Shown here one piece after another: positions 54,501 through 64,000 of a DNA stretch of 64,000 nucleotides. A program made the translations under genes and the position numbers. Under the pieces are notes generated by a model. It made no database searches and was not told the origin of the DNA. It saw nothing but the letters and a program-made list of their open reading frames with translations. Within the stretch, counting starts at the first letter, position 1; each line of letters starts with the position of its first letter. Location: positions 7,033,103-7,097,102 of the forward strand of contig JABAKD010000024.1 in assembly GCA_012845835.1 (NCBI GenBank), in the 5' to 3' direction. The stretch is from Undaria pinnatifida. Taxonomy: Eukaryota; Sar; Phaeophyceae; Laminariales; Alariaceae.

Positions 54501-57500
54501 CTTGGAAAAAGAGTGCATCTCTGCGTTAGAGAACGCGTCTTGCGAAGACTCTCAGCTAAAGAGCACGCCCCCCCCCCCCCCCCCCACGACTGCCTATCTG
54601 TCTGAGGATAAAAAATGGTGATGTACGTATTCGGTAGGTATTTATTTATAGTTGCGTCGTAGAATCATGTACTACTGCAATAAAGTATTGGGTCGGTAGT
54701 TGGTCGTTTACCTCAGTCTCGGTTGATGATGCTCGGTGAATACACGGTGCATGTACCACAGAGTAGTCCGCGGCTTCGAGCCGATTTCTTCCGAGCCACG
54801 TCTAGCGGTAGGTTTATGCATGGGTGCGATTGATACAGTATATTGGGTGAACGATAGCACTAAAAAAATACAAAATTGCAAAAAACAAAAACAAAACGAT
54901 TTATGAACCGTCACTATCAGGCATCACGGGAGTTGGTCAATCGACAACTACGCTCTACGCAACGTATTACGCGTTCCACTGTTGACCAAGGCTGCGGTGG
55001 AGGAGGTACCCCCTTTCGCACTACAGGATTTTAGCCACTCCGCCGAGTTATTCTATATGTACACCACTGAAAACACTAAATAGGGTATTAGATTGGTGCA
55101 GCGCAATGAGTAGCTGACCTTTCCTTGACGGTGTCGTATCGCACGAGAACATGGCACGAAATATCAAGCCTGGGATAAAACAGGGGGGCACTCGCGCGAG
55201 TGACCCCTAGCCAGTGCCAAACGAGGCCCCAGACGTGACCCCCCTGCCGTAGCTTCTTGGTCTTTGTCGGTTTTTCAACACGCTAGCGCACCCTCCGACG
55301 CATGCTACGGTGGGAGTCATCCCATTGCTAGGGGTGCAGCGGAGTTATTCTGGGCTCACCAAACACGAAGAACTCGATATCTCGCCAGAAGCATGACTTT
55401 GAAGACATCCAATCGTTCGCGCTAGTCCTAAAAACAACCATTGCCCTCGTAAAAATGATATCGTGCTAACCGACGGCCCCCCACTTGAGGGACTCGACCG
55501 GAGGGGTACATTATTAGTTTAATCCAGCAACTGCAACCCGTACGACGGGATGACTCTAGAAGCAACTCACGTTTTGAGAAAAGGACTAACCCTATACCCA
55601 CGAACTGTTTTTGGGAGGCAACCGAACGAGCTTCCCGACAACAAATCCCATGCCGCAGGTACGCAACCATGAAAACATGGCGAAACAAGGCTGAAATCCC
55701 CTTGACTTTGAGTTTAAGGGGCTCCGTCACTCAGAAAACATTCCGGCCGAAAATGTTGCCATCACACCTCGTCCATAATAGCAAGCGTGCTTCAACGTTT
55801 CCTTGACAACAAACATTTCGTGCCGCTGCTAGTCAAAATTTTCACGTAGACCAAAGACGTAGACGCATCCATGCTACGGTACGGCGGCGCCTACCTTGTC
55901 TGGAGTCCCTCGCGTGAGGAGCTCCTTGCCTAGCGTAGGCACAACATGACGGTGCTAACCGACAAACATTTCCTCCTATGGCCTAGGTATACAGTTGGGG
56001 TACTAAATTCGACAAAACACGAGAACAAGCGCATTCCGGCGGTTTTAAATCGTTAACTCCTTTAGAGCCCCAAAATCCCTCCCTATACTCATTGCAAGTA
56101 ATATGCCCCCAAAAGCGGGTTTCAGGTTGTAAAAGGCGCTAAAGAGCCCCGTCATTTTCAGACACAAAAATGCCAAAAAGAGTGCGCCCCCTGCCTGGGC
56201 GTGCCACGTGCGGTGGAGAGGGAGCATTATTTGGACCAATCGGTTTCTGAGTGACTATGGGCTTCGAAAACGAGAAACTACCGAATACCGTTTGAAATCA
56301 CGACCATCATCATGTGCTCATAAATCTAATAGCTGAGTACACCTTGCGTAGCGCACGGGGATTTGTTTGTCGGTGTCCCGCGAGCAATGTAGGTCAGTTC
56401 TATAGTCGAGTGTCGGGTGAGGTGTGGTGCTTCTCAACTCGAGTACAAGTTTCGTAAGAAAAAATTAGGTGCGACTGTACCACAACGACAGACGATTACC
56501 CTAACCCTAACCTTTACTCTAACACCAAACCCCTAACCTAACCCTAATCCTAACCCCAAACTTATCCCTAACCCTAACCCCAACCCTGACCCCAACCCCT
56601 GACCCCAACCCCTGACCCTAACCCTATACAAGTAACCTCCGTAAACGCCTCCTTGCTACCTACCTGTCTACTACAGTTGGATCTGAAGTACAACAGCGCG
56701 GTGGTGGGGTTAAGCGCGGTGAACGACACAGGAAGTAATCAGGTGAGACCTTCTGACAACTCAACGGGGGGAGGGAACAAGGGCCCGGATAATAAAAAAC
56801 GCCGATCGACGGTAGGCGCGCACGCAGACCGAATGCTGTAGAAGAGAGGGCGATGGTTTTGCCGCAAACGGGTCTTGCGAGTCGCTCGCATGGGTATTTT
56901 GCAAAAAAATTTCACGGGTCATGACCCAACCCGACTCGCGTGTCGGATCAGGAGGTTCATCAAATTCTCGTGAGTAGAGACGGGGCGGGTCGGGAGGTGT
57001 TTGAAATCTCATAGGGCGGGTCGGGTGAGATCAGGAGATGTTCAAACGTCAAGAGACGGGACGGGTCACCCTGATCCGACCCGACCCGACCCGATCTGAC
57101 CCGCGAGAAGTGGCCTCACCGGGAAAACGTCCTGGTGTTTGGCTTCATATTTCTCCATCGATCAGTGTTTGACGCGCGTGTTGCGACGATAATGGTATTA
57201 GGGTATACGACTTTTTGGGTAAAATATTTTCTGAATGAAGGGTATCCGTAACATCCGTAACCTGTTAACCCACAATCGTCGGAAAGTCGTTCTTCTTTTG
57301 GCAATGTTGTTGTTGTTACACCTACTCCATGGGTTTGCTCATTGGATTGCACTTTCAGTTTACACTACAAATTTGTCAGTTTTAGGGTGCGGCATGGAGT
57401 TCTTCACGCGAGAAGCTTCGTAAAGAGAACCACGCACCTCTATTCTAATATTAGCACTCTGCCAGTATTATATTAGTGACACGTGCCATTGTGGGATGGC

Positions 57501-60500
57501 GATAATTATCACAAGATCAATATCCGTTGATCCACGAGTCAGCCGGAGGGGAGGTGTTGTCCGTTTTGAAACTGAGAATCGTGATATGCTCATTCATGGT
57601 TATGGTGGTCGGATTGATGCGGTCGCATAGGTCACTAAAACCAGCACGTAATTTCTGCCCCCATCGTCTCGGAAGTGTGTCTGTCAGACAACACATGCTG
57701 TGGAGGGTGGGAGGGACGTAGGGAGGAAGGCAGCACTTTCCAGCTCCATTGGTTTGCACAAACAAATATGGCGATGTCATCCGATCCCATCCGATTAAGA
57801 AGTACCTGGTATGGCGTATGGCCCAGCCGCTTGCACTGCATCTAAATTGGTCGTTCTCTTCCCGTGTATTCCTGGTGTGGATGAAGCCATGCGGGAGCAA
57901 CGCGGAGCAGCTGAAGACCTACGACGTCACCTTTACGCCTCCGCTCAACAGCTGGGTGGAGGTGGACGACAAGGTATTCTTCCGACAGGTCTGTGCCGGC
58001 TTTTGTTTAACCCCTTTCGAGCCCCCAAACCCCTCCCTATACTGAACCCAAGTATTTTTGTCCATAAAAACGGGTTTGCAGTTGTAAAGGGGTTAACCGC
58101 GGCTTGAGTCACAGTATAACTATTATATATATTACTAATACTACTAATAGTATACCTAGTACTAATATTACGGTAGAGTTGCACCTGTTATTCTCTGAGG
58201 CTCTTAACCTGATGAAGAGCTCTATACGCCTCTAAGGCAAAGTCTGATTTGGGGGAGAATTAAAAATGGCATACCTGATGAACAACTCCATACCCATGGT
58301 CTAGGTATAAATCTAAAAATACCGTAAATGCAACGTCCGAACAACAATAATGACCGAAATTCGGACGATATTGGGATAAGGAGCCCCGTCATTCAGAAAA
58401 CGTTCCAGCTAAAACGAGATCTACCTCTATCGGACCAGGCGCCCTCCATGCTGCTTTTGCCTCAAATTTGGTACAGCATAGAATAGGTTATGCTTCAATT
58501 ATAACATAGGCGCTAGACAACCGTATACCACGGGGTTGGTTTTCGTGGAGACTTCGCAAGGCGTGACGAACCGATTTGAACAATCTTTGGTCCGTTTCCT
58601 CTTACTAACTGTCGGTTGCTATAGACGTTCTCAAACCCGGTATTCCATTGTTCGCGTACCACGTCGGCTTTCAGGAATATGGCGCGGAGGAAGGCGGGGA
58701 CGAGGTTGGAGGAAACACGGCTGGCAGTGCCGGGCGCGTCACACTAAAGGCGAGGCGTGCTTCGATCAGGGTACATGGGGGGGGCGCTACGATTTATCCC
58801 TTTTACAACTGGAATCCCGTTTATGGGGACAAAACTACTTGTGTTTATTTTAGGGAGGGGTTCGGGGGCTCCAAAGGGGTTAAGAGAGGAGTACACCTTT
58901 CTTAACCCCTTAAGAGCCCTGAAGCCTCTTCTTATACAAATTCGAAGTAATTTTGTCCATAAAACGGGTTTCCAGCTGTGAAAAGGCGTTAAACCACTAA
59001 CGCGTGCTATGATAAGGGGTAGTTTTTTTGGCTAAACCGTTTTCTGAATGGCAGGGCTTCCTAGCGGGATGTCATTCTTGTTCTGCATTATATTATAAAA
59101 TTAAAATACACTCCAGCTGTGAGATCGAAGATTTCGTCGAAACTCATCTTTGCAAGCTGTGTGTTTTTACTCCGATCGCGCGCATTACGAGTTGTGTGTC
59201 CTCATTAAGGATATAGTTATATGTAGACTAAATGTTTTATTCCTAGGCCATGAGCTTCTTCATCGGGTTTCACTTTCAGTTTTTTCACAAAGTTAAAGTC
59301 ACGTTTTCGGTGGGGTACGGAGCCCCAACAAAACTAAGAGCCCTGCATGGAAAAAATAATGAATGGTTGGTACTCCTCCTCTACCGTATGATGTGGTGTC
59401 CGTTAGGCACTTCTACATATTTTTGTGTACCCGTGTCAAGCCACACATGACCTAGTCTACTATCTTAAATCGGTGTTTCTCTTAAATCGAATTCTCGTAA
59501 ATCGTAGGGTTAGGGTTAGGGGTACGTCAACCCGATGTTTGATGGGGACCTGTGCTTGCTACTAGTAGTACGAGATAGTGGGCCAAGTAATTTCTGGGTA
59601 CGTGGCTCGGGAGAACTTGCGCGATATCGTCGAAATTCACTTGCATACTACTCGTGTTTTATGTTTTTTGGGGGATCGTTTGTGTGGTTGTAATCTTTCG
59701 CTACTTTTCTCCAAATCAGTGTTGCTGTTAGTGTGAGGTATTTTTTTTTCCCTCGCTTCCTCTTGCTTAAACGCCCCACCTACTATCGAAATCCGCCAGA
59801 GTAATAAACACTTCCACGCCCTGGATATCGCCTCGTTATCGTTTCAGAGCCGTCCATGCCGCTGCTGCAATTCCCATCCACCCCCGTCCCCAACGCCCCC
59901 CCCTTTCCCACCACCCGCACCATCGCCTAGACCTAGCACCACGCGTATAGCAAACCCCTACATCTATGCGACCCAAAGCCCTCCCCCCCCGCCCCCGCCC
60001 CCCCCCGCCACACCCCCCCGCCTCCCCAACAAGAAATATTTATAGTTTCCACGCACAAATTGACCTGCCCCACCCGTCCCCTCCCCCCCCCTCCCCCCCT
60101 CCCGCCCCCATTTTGATCAAAATCAGGCCCCCACGTCCTTCGAAATTCCGCCCTCCTCTCACCGGATATTCGACTTAGTAATACAGGATTCACTTGATAA
60201 ATTGATGCATTTCCTTCCACAGCTGTCAGATTTTGTCCCCCTCGGAAACGGGTTTTATAGTTTCCGCGCACAGGCTGCCTAACATCACCCTGTTGACCCT
60301 GATAACTACACTCACTGTAGTTGCAAGGGGAGTCGCCGACCTGTATCCTTAATGAGGACACACAACCCGTAATACGCGCGATCGGAGTATCACACACAGC
60401 TTGCAAAGATGAGTTTCGACAAAATGTTCGATCTCACAGCTGGAGCGTATTTCAATTTTTATAATATATAGAGCGTCTCCAAATCAGTGTTATTGATGTG

Positions 60501-63190
60501 AGGCATAGAGCGTCCTCGGCATCATCAGCAAAATAAGATCCTACCCCTTATATCGTAGCACGGGTCTGAGAAACAACTGTCCACCACCACTATTGTTGGA
60601 AAAATGAAACGACATTGTCTAGTCTATATTTTGTGTTTACGTTTTTGTTTCACGATGTGCACCTACCTACTGCTCTGCTGCTGTGTACGTCATGCATGGG
60701 ATGGATTGTTCATTCGGGTTGCACTTTCAGGTCCCCCAAAAGCCAAGGTTTCGGGAGGGACGCATGTCACGGTAGAGGGTATCACATCATCACGTTTCGT
60801 TTTCTCGGGCTCCTTCTTCGAAAAAGATCGCTCCAAACCCCACCCAAACCTCTAGACCTTGAGGATCATTGAGTCGCCGAATCCGATTACCGTTTCCATG
60901 CAATCGACGTGTATACATACATACCTGCATTCACCTAACAACACCTCCTCAGGAGAGGATAGTAAAGTATTGGAACCCAAAGATATAAGGGTAGTTCCCC
61001 TCTCTGTTGAGGGAGCGCCCATTCTTCAGAAAATATTTAGCCAAAAAGGCGTGGTATCTATACCGTAGACAGCGCAGCATGAGACGTGGGGTAGAAAGCT
61101 CCTCAAATAATCAAGATACGCCTGAGAAACTTTTCGTGCTTCCGTCGTCGCAGCGCGCTTTTTCCACGAAGTAACCGTGGTTCCGCCCCAAGCAACGCTG
61201 CTAGTGTCATTGACACATGCTTCTAATAGCACTAATAGTACCTATAGTACGGTAGAGAAGCGCCAATTGCTTTCTGAGGTTCATAACCCCAACCCCGTTT
61301 GTTCAGAATAAGATGCTTGACTAAAAGCGGTAGCTCTTACCCCCATGACCCCAATCTTAAAACAGATGAGCTTCCTGTTTAAGTGTGCCGAGCAAGACGG
61401 TGACGAGCGAATCGGGGTGTTTATCCAGAACGCGTTCGACTGGTACTGCAAGGTAGTTGAGAGCGCCGAGGACCACACCCGATACCTATATACTACGGTC
61501 GTCTCGGAGGATCGGCGGTCCAAGCCGTCGGATGGGTGGGGCGATGACGAAGGAGATGCTGTTAGAAAGCTTAGGTAAGACGCGTGCTACGATTTAGAGG
61601 TAGCGCGTTTTGGCAAACGTGTTTTTTTCCCCTAATATCGGGGCTCCTTAGGGGCATTTCTAACGAACAAAAGTGCCACAAATCGTAAAATTTCTGTCAG
61701 GAATCCTGGTTTCTCACGTCCCAATGCGTAACAAAAAAAAATCACGAATCACGACATTTTTTGTTCTAGATTTTTTCCAAAACGGTTCATAATCACGATT
61801 GGTGACAATGTCAAACATCTGGAAAACACGAAAACACGCCTGATCGAGGCACACAAAACGACTCTGCACCCCATCTCCACCGATAGAGAGGATATCCAGG
61901 ACCAGTGAGGGCATATATGGGCCATGGCAGATCCTGCTAAGCACGCCGACTGGGAGGAAAGACGTGGTACAACTGCGGACGATGAGTGGCTGCTCACAGG
62001 AAACGCTGAAAAGTCTGTGGCGATTTGAGTGAAATGTCACGAACCGTGACATGTCATCGTTTATCGTTAGGGGAATGAAAATGTCAGGATTCGTGATAGC
62101 TTGTCACACCCAAATGTCACGATTCCTGAATCTGGCATTATTTTTTGTTTTTTTCTCGAACCTTGACATATATATCATCTTTTATCGTTAGGTGAATGAA
62201 AATGTCAGGATTCGTAATATTTTGTCACACCCAAATGTCACGATTATTCCTGACATTTTGTTTTTTTTTCTTGTTAGGAATGGCCCTTAATCGTCCGAAT
62301 TTCAGGCCTACTTTGTGACACCATGTGTATGATTTTTTTTGTATACCTAGACCCATGGGATTTGCTCATCGTCGGGTTTCTTTCACGTCCATTAACACAA
62401 AAAAGACAGTTTTTGATCTAGAGGGATATAGAGCTTTTCAAGCGAGGGATCAAAAACAAATGCTTCTTTTCATTGAACGAAGTACCAGATGGATATATTA
62501 GTTTCAGCGTTTTGGCCCCTCTCCATACGGGTGGCAAAAATTATATAAAGAAAAGGTCACTCCAGCTGTGAGATCGAATATTTTGTCGAACGTCATCTTT
62601 TGCAGGCTGTGTGTGATATTCCGATCGCGCGTATTACGGGTTGTGTGTCCTCATTAAGGATATAGGTCGGCGACTCCCCTTGCAACATATAGTGTCAATG
62701 CCGCAGAATGATTATTAACCAAAATAAACCGCCCTTGGGAAAGTTTTTCTGTTCACCCTACCTAGCAGCCTCAAGAGGAGAGTCTTATATGTTGAATAAC
62801 GCTACCTCGTCCTCAGGAAGGAGTAACTTTTACATATGCCCGCAAAGATACGAGGCAACACCGAGGCAGCCGTTACCGCGGGATATGCCTTGCGTGTTTG
62901 TTTCACCGCAGAGAACATCGAACCATAGATGGGTTTTGTTATCTAGCTATTGTGTAATCGCTTCAAAACTAGACGGTACGGCAGCCGGCATACCGCGGCT
63001 TGTCTTGATGGCTCGTCCTACCCGCATTAATTAATGTCTATGTTTAATTTCATTTTTTGTGTTTTCCACTGATCGCATGTATGCAGCTACAAGCGCTTCA
63101 AGTTGAGCAACGACAAGGACTTTTCCAGCCTCTTCTTCCCGGAGAAGGGTGACATTCTGAAGCTGCTAGATCACTTCGAGAACAAGACCG
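51415..63190 (+). CDS. BCS1-like AAA ATPase, N-terminal half, six exons (3' end outside window)
   Basis: Exons 51,415-51,591, 52,867-52,962, 56,677-56,742, 57,887-57,988, 61,366-61,574 and 63,087-63,190 join in phase into about 251 residues with no stop. Donors are GTCAGT, GTAAGA, GTGAGA, GTCTGT, GTAAGA and GTGAGG; all acceptors are AG. The protein starts with a membrane segment (VVLDMVIAMSIPIALQW), followed by RNSILQKAITLYV, then EQLKTYDVTFTPPLNSWVEV, then FIQNAFDWYCKVVES, and ends with YKRFKLSNDKDFSSLFFPEKG and LKLLDHFENKTG. These blocks match my memory of the segment before the ATPase domain in BCS1-like AAA proteins, in which the BCS1 N domain anchors the protein in a membrane and AAA remodels a client. 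The Walker A exon (GPPGTGKT) should follow beyond 64,000. Introns are 1.1-3.7 kb. Confidence 0.82.
51592..52866 (+). other. Intron 1 of the AAA gene, repeat-filled
   Basis: It contains composite-repeat pieces at 51,625-51,690 (GCGCGCTACGATAGAAGTA), 51,900-52,060 (CTCCAAATCAGTTCTTTGGG), 52,190-52,260 and 52,320-52,460. The motif order CGCGTNCTACGATAGAGG, TTTCTGAATGACGGG, CTTAACCCCAAATCGTCGG, TTTTCTCCAAATCAGT, CACCTCTATCGTAG recurs. No other gene was seen. Confidence 0.7.
52867..52962 (+). CDS. AAA ATPase exon 2
   Basis: 32 codons between GTGGTGAAG and GTAAGA. It encodes SSSRWGCDDISYEEGQ then LRNSILQKAITLYVGQ; the RNxxLQKAITLY block is the landmark. The acceptor could be a few bases off, since another AG lies 11 bp downstream. 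Confidence 0.75.
54984..55262. mobile_element. Small MITE, copy 2
   Basis: The ends GACCAAGGCTGCGGTGGAGG and (complement of the right end) GACCAAGAAGCTACGGCAGG match copy 1 at 48,095-48,362, and the inner palindrome CACTCGCGCGAGTG is present near the right end instead of the left. It is more diverged; no clear target duplication. It lies inside intron 2. Confidence 0.72.
56496..56627. repeat. Interstitial telomere-like repeats (CCCTAA)n, degenerate
   Basis: CCCTAACCCTAACC and variants (CCCCTAACCTAACCC, CCCCAACCCTGACC) fill ~130 bp. Variation is high, so it is an old or slippage-altered tract and not a chromosome end. It ends ~50 bp before exon 3. CTAAC, which fits the general branch-point consensus, occurs many times in it. 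Confidence 0.9.
56677..56742 (+). CDS. AAA ATPase exon 3
   Basis: 22 codons between CTACTACAG and GTGAGA, encoding LDLKYNSAVVGLSAVNDTGSNQ minus nothing visible. It follows a 3.7 kb intron that ends in telomere-like repeats only ~50 bp before the acceptor. Confidence 0.72.
56743..57886 (+). other. Intron 3 of the AAA gene
   Basis: 56,890-57,110 is a GGGTCGGG/CCCGACCC-rich simple-sequence block. 57,230-57,450 is a composite-repeat copy (TTTTCTGAATGAAGGG, CCACAATCGTCGG). 57,517-57,900 is open on the minus strand without a recognisable domain. Confidence 0.65.
57887..57988 (+). CDS. AAA ATPase exon 4
   Basis: About 34 codons. The start (after GTGGATGAAG) is the first AG beyond a pyrimidine-rich stretch; starts at 57,908 or 57,911 would also keep phase 0. 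The end at ACAG/GTCTGT is preferred over GACAAG/GTATTC because VEVDDKVFFRQ fits the family better. It encodes EQLKTYDVTFTPPLNSWVEV. Confidence 0.65.
59095..59215 (+). repeat. Family-1 repeat, short forward copy
   Basis: AAAATACACTCCAGCTGTGAG through GCAAGCTGTGTG and CGCGCATTACGAGTTGTGTG to AAGGATATAG; truncated compared with 46,492. Confidence 0.88.
59760..60470 (-). repeat. Family-1 repeat, longest copy (inverted)
   Basis: Read on the minus strand it runs from ACGCTCCAGCTGTGAGATCG (60,450) through the GCGCGTATTACGG, GGTCGGCGACTCC and CTGTGCGCGGAAACTATAA segments. It then passes G tracts (60,090-60,000), TAGATGTAGGGGTTTGCTATACGCG, the GGTGGTGGGAAAGG segment and TGGCGGATTTCGATAGTAGG to about 59,765. 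It links the modules scattered at 33,700-35,100 and 36,330-37,100 in one piece of ~700 bp. Confidence 0.87.
61366..61574 (+). CDS. AAA ATPase exon 5
   Basis: 209 bases between CTTAAAACAG and GTAAGA, ending in phase 2. It encodes MSFLFKCAEQDGDERIGVF then IQNAFDWYCKVVESAEDHTR and an acidic linker (DGWGDDEGD). The split Ser codon (AG/C) joins exactly to exon 6. Confidence 0.82.
62025..62265 (+). repeat. Two imperfect ~120 bp units with TGTCA motifs
   Basis: TCGTTTATCGTTAGGGGAATG, AAAATGTCAGGATTCGT, TTGTCACACCCAAATGTCACG occurs twice (about 62,055-62,125 and 62,172-62,245). TGTCA/TGACA words occur in both orientations and can pair as small stems. Confidence 0.85.
62560..62700 (+). repeat. Family-1 repeat, forward copy in intron 5
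   Basis: TCACTCCAGCTGTGAGATCG to GATATAGGTCGGCGACTCCC, with small differences from other copies. Confidence 0.88.
63087..63190 (+). CDS. AAA ATPase exon 6
   Basis: 104 bases between GTATGCAG and GTGAGG, ending in phase 1. It encodes YKRFKLSNDKDFSSLFFPEKG and DILKLLDHFENKTG, the stretch that in relatives leads directly into the AAA domain. No exon for the following Walker A segment was found in 63,191-64,000. Confidence 0.82.
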
Positions 63191-64000
63191 GTGAGGCTCT
63201 TTCTGCACAGGCTCACACTAACACTACTGTGTACACAAACACTCGCTACGATAGGTACTCATGTCAGGCGCATGCTACGATAGGTAGAGGTGCACGACTT
63301 CGTGTCTGAGGCTCCTCATTGTGCTCCGCTCCACTCCCATCAACTACGTTTGGGAAAAATAAAGTGTTGGGTATTGGTACACGATGAACCATAAAACGAA
63401 AACTATTCTCACACTTGAAAAAAGAAAGTTCGGTAATTTATACTATTTTTAATACGATTTGAGGTTCAGGAGCACTGCCATCCAGAAACCGATTCAGTTG
63501 AAAAGAAAGGGCGTCCCTCTATCGTAGCACCACTCATTCTCAGCCGAGGACACTACTGAACATTGCTGGGATTTTATTTCGCCCTTTCACCATAGGACAC
63601 GAATTAGAGTAAATTGGAGGTGAGACCCGATGGATAAACACCCATCATCCATGGTAGCCTGATAGGTACACAACGCCGTTTCACTGCGGAACAAAACCAA
63701 GAAAATGTTGACGATTTTTGGTCAAGGAGACCCATTTCATTCGGAAAATATTTCAACCGAAAAGAGCTACCCCTAGGGTCGGGAACAAGCGTGTTTCTGA
63801 CCGACGGAGATCCTCAACCGACGAACATCGTTGGAAATTCATGTGTTCGAAACTATTCGTAGATCCATCCTACTATCAGAGAGGCGCACCGTTGTTCTTT
63901 TGAGGCTCTCCTCTCACCCGAAAACATGTTTTGAGTAAACGGAACGTGCAACGCGATGGCATAAATCCATGACCCAGGCATATATATACAGTAATCAGCT
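63191..64000 (+). other. Start of intron 6 of the AAA gene
   Basis: 63,255-63,310 (GCGCATGCTACGATAGGTAG) and 63,470-63,540 (complement order, CCTCTATCGTAGCACC) are composite-repeat pieces. No further exon of the gene is recognisable before the window ends. Confidence 0.6.

Larger units (their letters stand above)
52963..56676 (+). other. Intron 2 of the AAA gene
   Basis: It holds further composite-repeat copies (53,020-53,100, 53,395-53,680, 53,900-54,100), C runs (54,570-54,586), a MITE (54,984-55,262), a diverged ~280 bp dispersed repeat (55,378-55,640) and telomere-like repeats at its end. The open frames 53,877-54,251 and 54,023-54,337 overlap repeat sequence and are not credible genes. 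Confidence 0.7.
57989..61365 (+). other. Intron 4 of the AAA gene
   Basis: It contains composite-repeat copies (58,375-58,460, 58,985-59,060, 59,235-59,400, 60,480-60,580, 60,690-60,860), two family-1 copies, and a short TAGGGTTAGGGTTAGGGG tract at 59,504-59,521. It also has two stretches sharing GAGCCC..AA.CC.CT.CTATAC with a TTTTGTCCATAAAA motif (58,010-58,090 and 58,905-58,990). No gene was recognised. Confidence 0.68.
61575..63086 (+). other. Intron 5 of the AAA gene
   Basis: Composite-repeat pieces at 61,580-61,640 and 62,330-62,480. 62,025-62,265 has two ~120 bp units (see separate entry). 62,560-62,700 is a family-1 copy. A minus-strand frame (61,714-62,052) is open but unrecognised. 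Confidence 0.68.

Noticed and set aside
56496..56627. Real telomere or chromosome end
   Set aside because: The tract is short, degenerate and flanked by an exon of a gene that continues on both sides.
61714..62052. 112-residue minus-strand gene inside intron 5
   Set aside because: No recognisable domain, and the borders overlap repeat units. It could equally be chance.

Overview
The window reads as nuclear DNA of a eukaryote with a large, repeat-rich genome. A brown alga (Phaeophyceae) or related stramenopile is my best guess. This is inference: it rests on one host gene with very short exons and kilobase introns, on its similarity to the BCS1-like AAA ATPases remembered from stramenopiles, on CCCTAA/TTAGGG-type telomeric tracts inside introns, and on abundant tyrosine-recombinase retrotransposons. 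Nothing looks prokaryotic: there are no operons, ribosome binding sites or CRISPR arrays. Most long open frames belong to mobile elements.

Left part (1-8,700). A decayed Ty3/gypsy-type retrotransposon lies on the minus strand, in the order Gag tail, aspartic protease, reverse transcriptase, RNase H, linker, integrase. It is interrupted between RNase H and integrase by a 2.8 kb block of nested inverted repeats (3,570-5,062). That block carries its own inverted copy of the element's linker sequence and is bracketed by a ~265 bp direct duplication of the linker.

Middle part (8,700-25,230). This is mostly non-coding repeat debris: a 317 bp direct duplication around a dispersed-repeat fragment, two minisatellite blocks, and a 789 bp MITE with TTA target duplications and long terminal inverted repeats. 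There is also a possible cysteine-rich internal exon on the minus strand (21,976-22,360) and a short YR-element derivative that carries only gag (17,417-19,284).

Core (25,279-43,371). Two related tyrosine-recombinase (YR) retrotransposons sit in the same orientation. Each has the split-direct-repeat layout A1 - gag/RT/RNase H/YR - B1 A2 - B2 known from PAT/Ngaro-like DIRS-order elements. Copy 1 (6,398 bp) is nearly complete, with two single-base frameshifts. Copy 2 (6,210 bp) has a nonsense codon, several internal deletions, and a tandem triplication of the RT segment encoding the YVDD motif. The window also holds uninterrupted relatives of the three insertion sites, so the exact joining points can be read: integration occurs without target duplication at a short purine core ending in AG.

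Between and around these elements lies a dispersed non-coding repeat family (called family 1 here) with long G tracts, present in at least a dozen partial copies in both orientations.

Right part (43,400-64,000). After more repeats, a CTA-trinucleotide array and small MITEs, a plus-strand host gene starts at 51,415. Six exons can be joined in phase across ~11.8 kb and give the N-terminal ~250 residues of a BCS1-like AAA ATPase; the AAA domain lies beyond the window. Its introns are filled with a degenerate composite repeat, telomere-like tracts, MITEs and family-1 copies.
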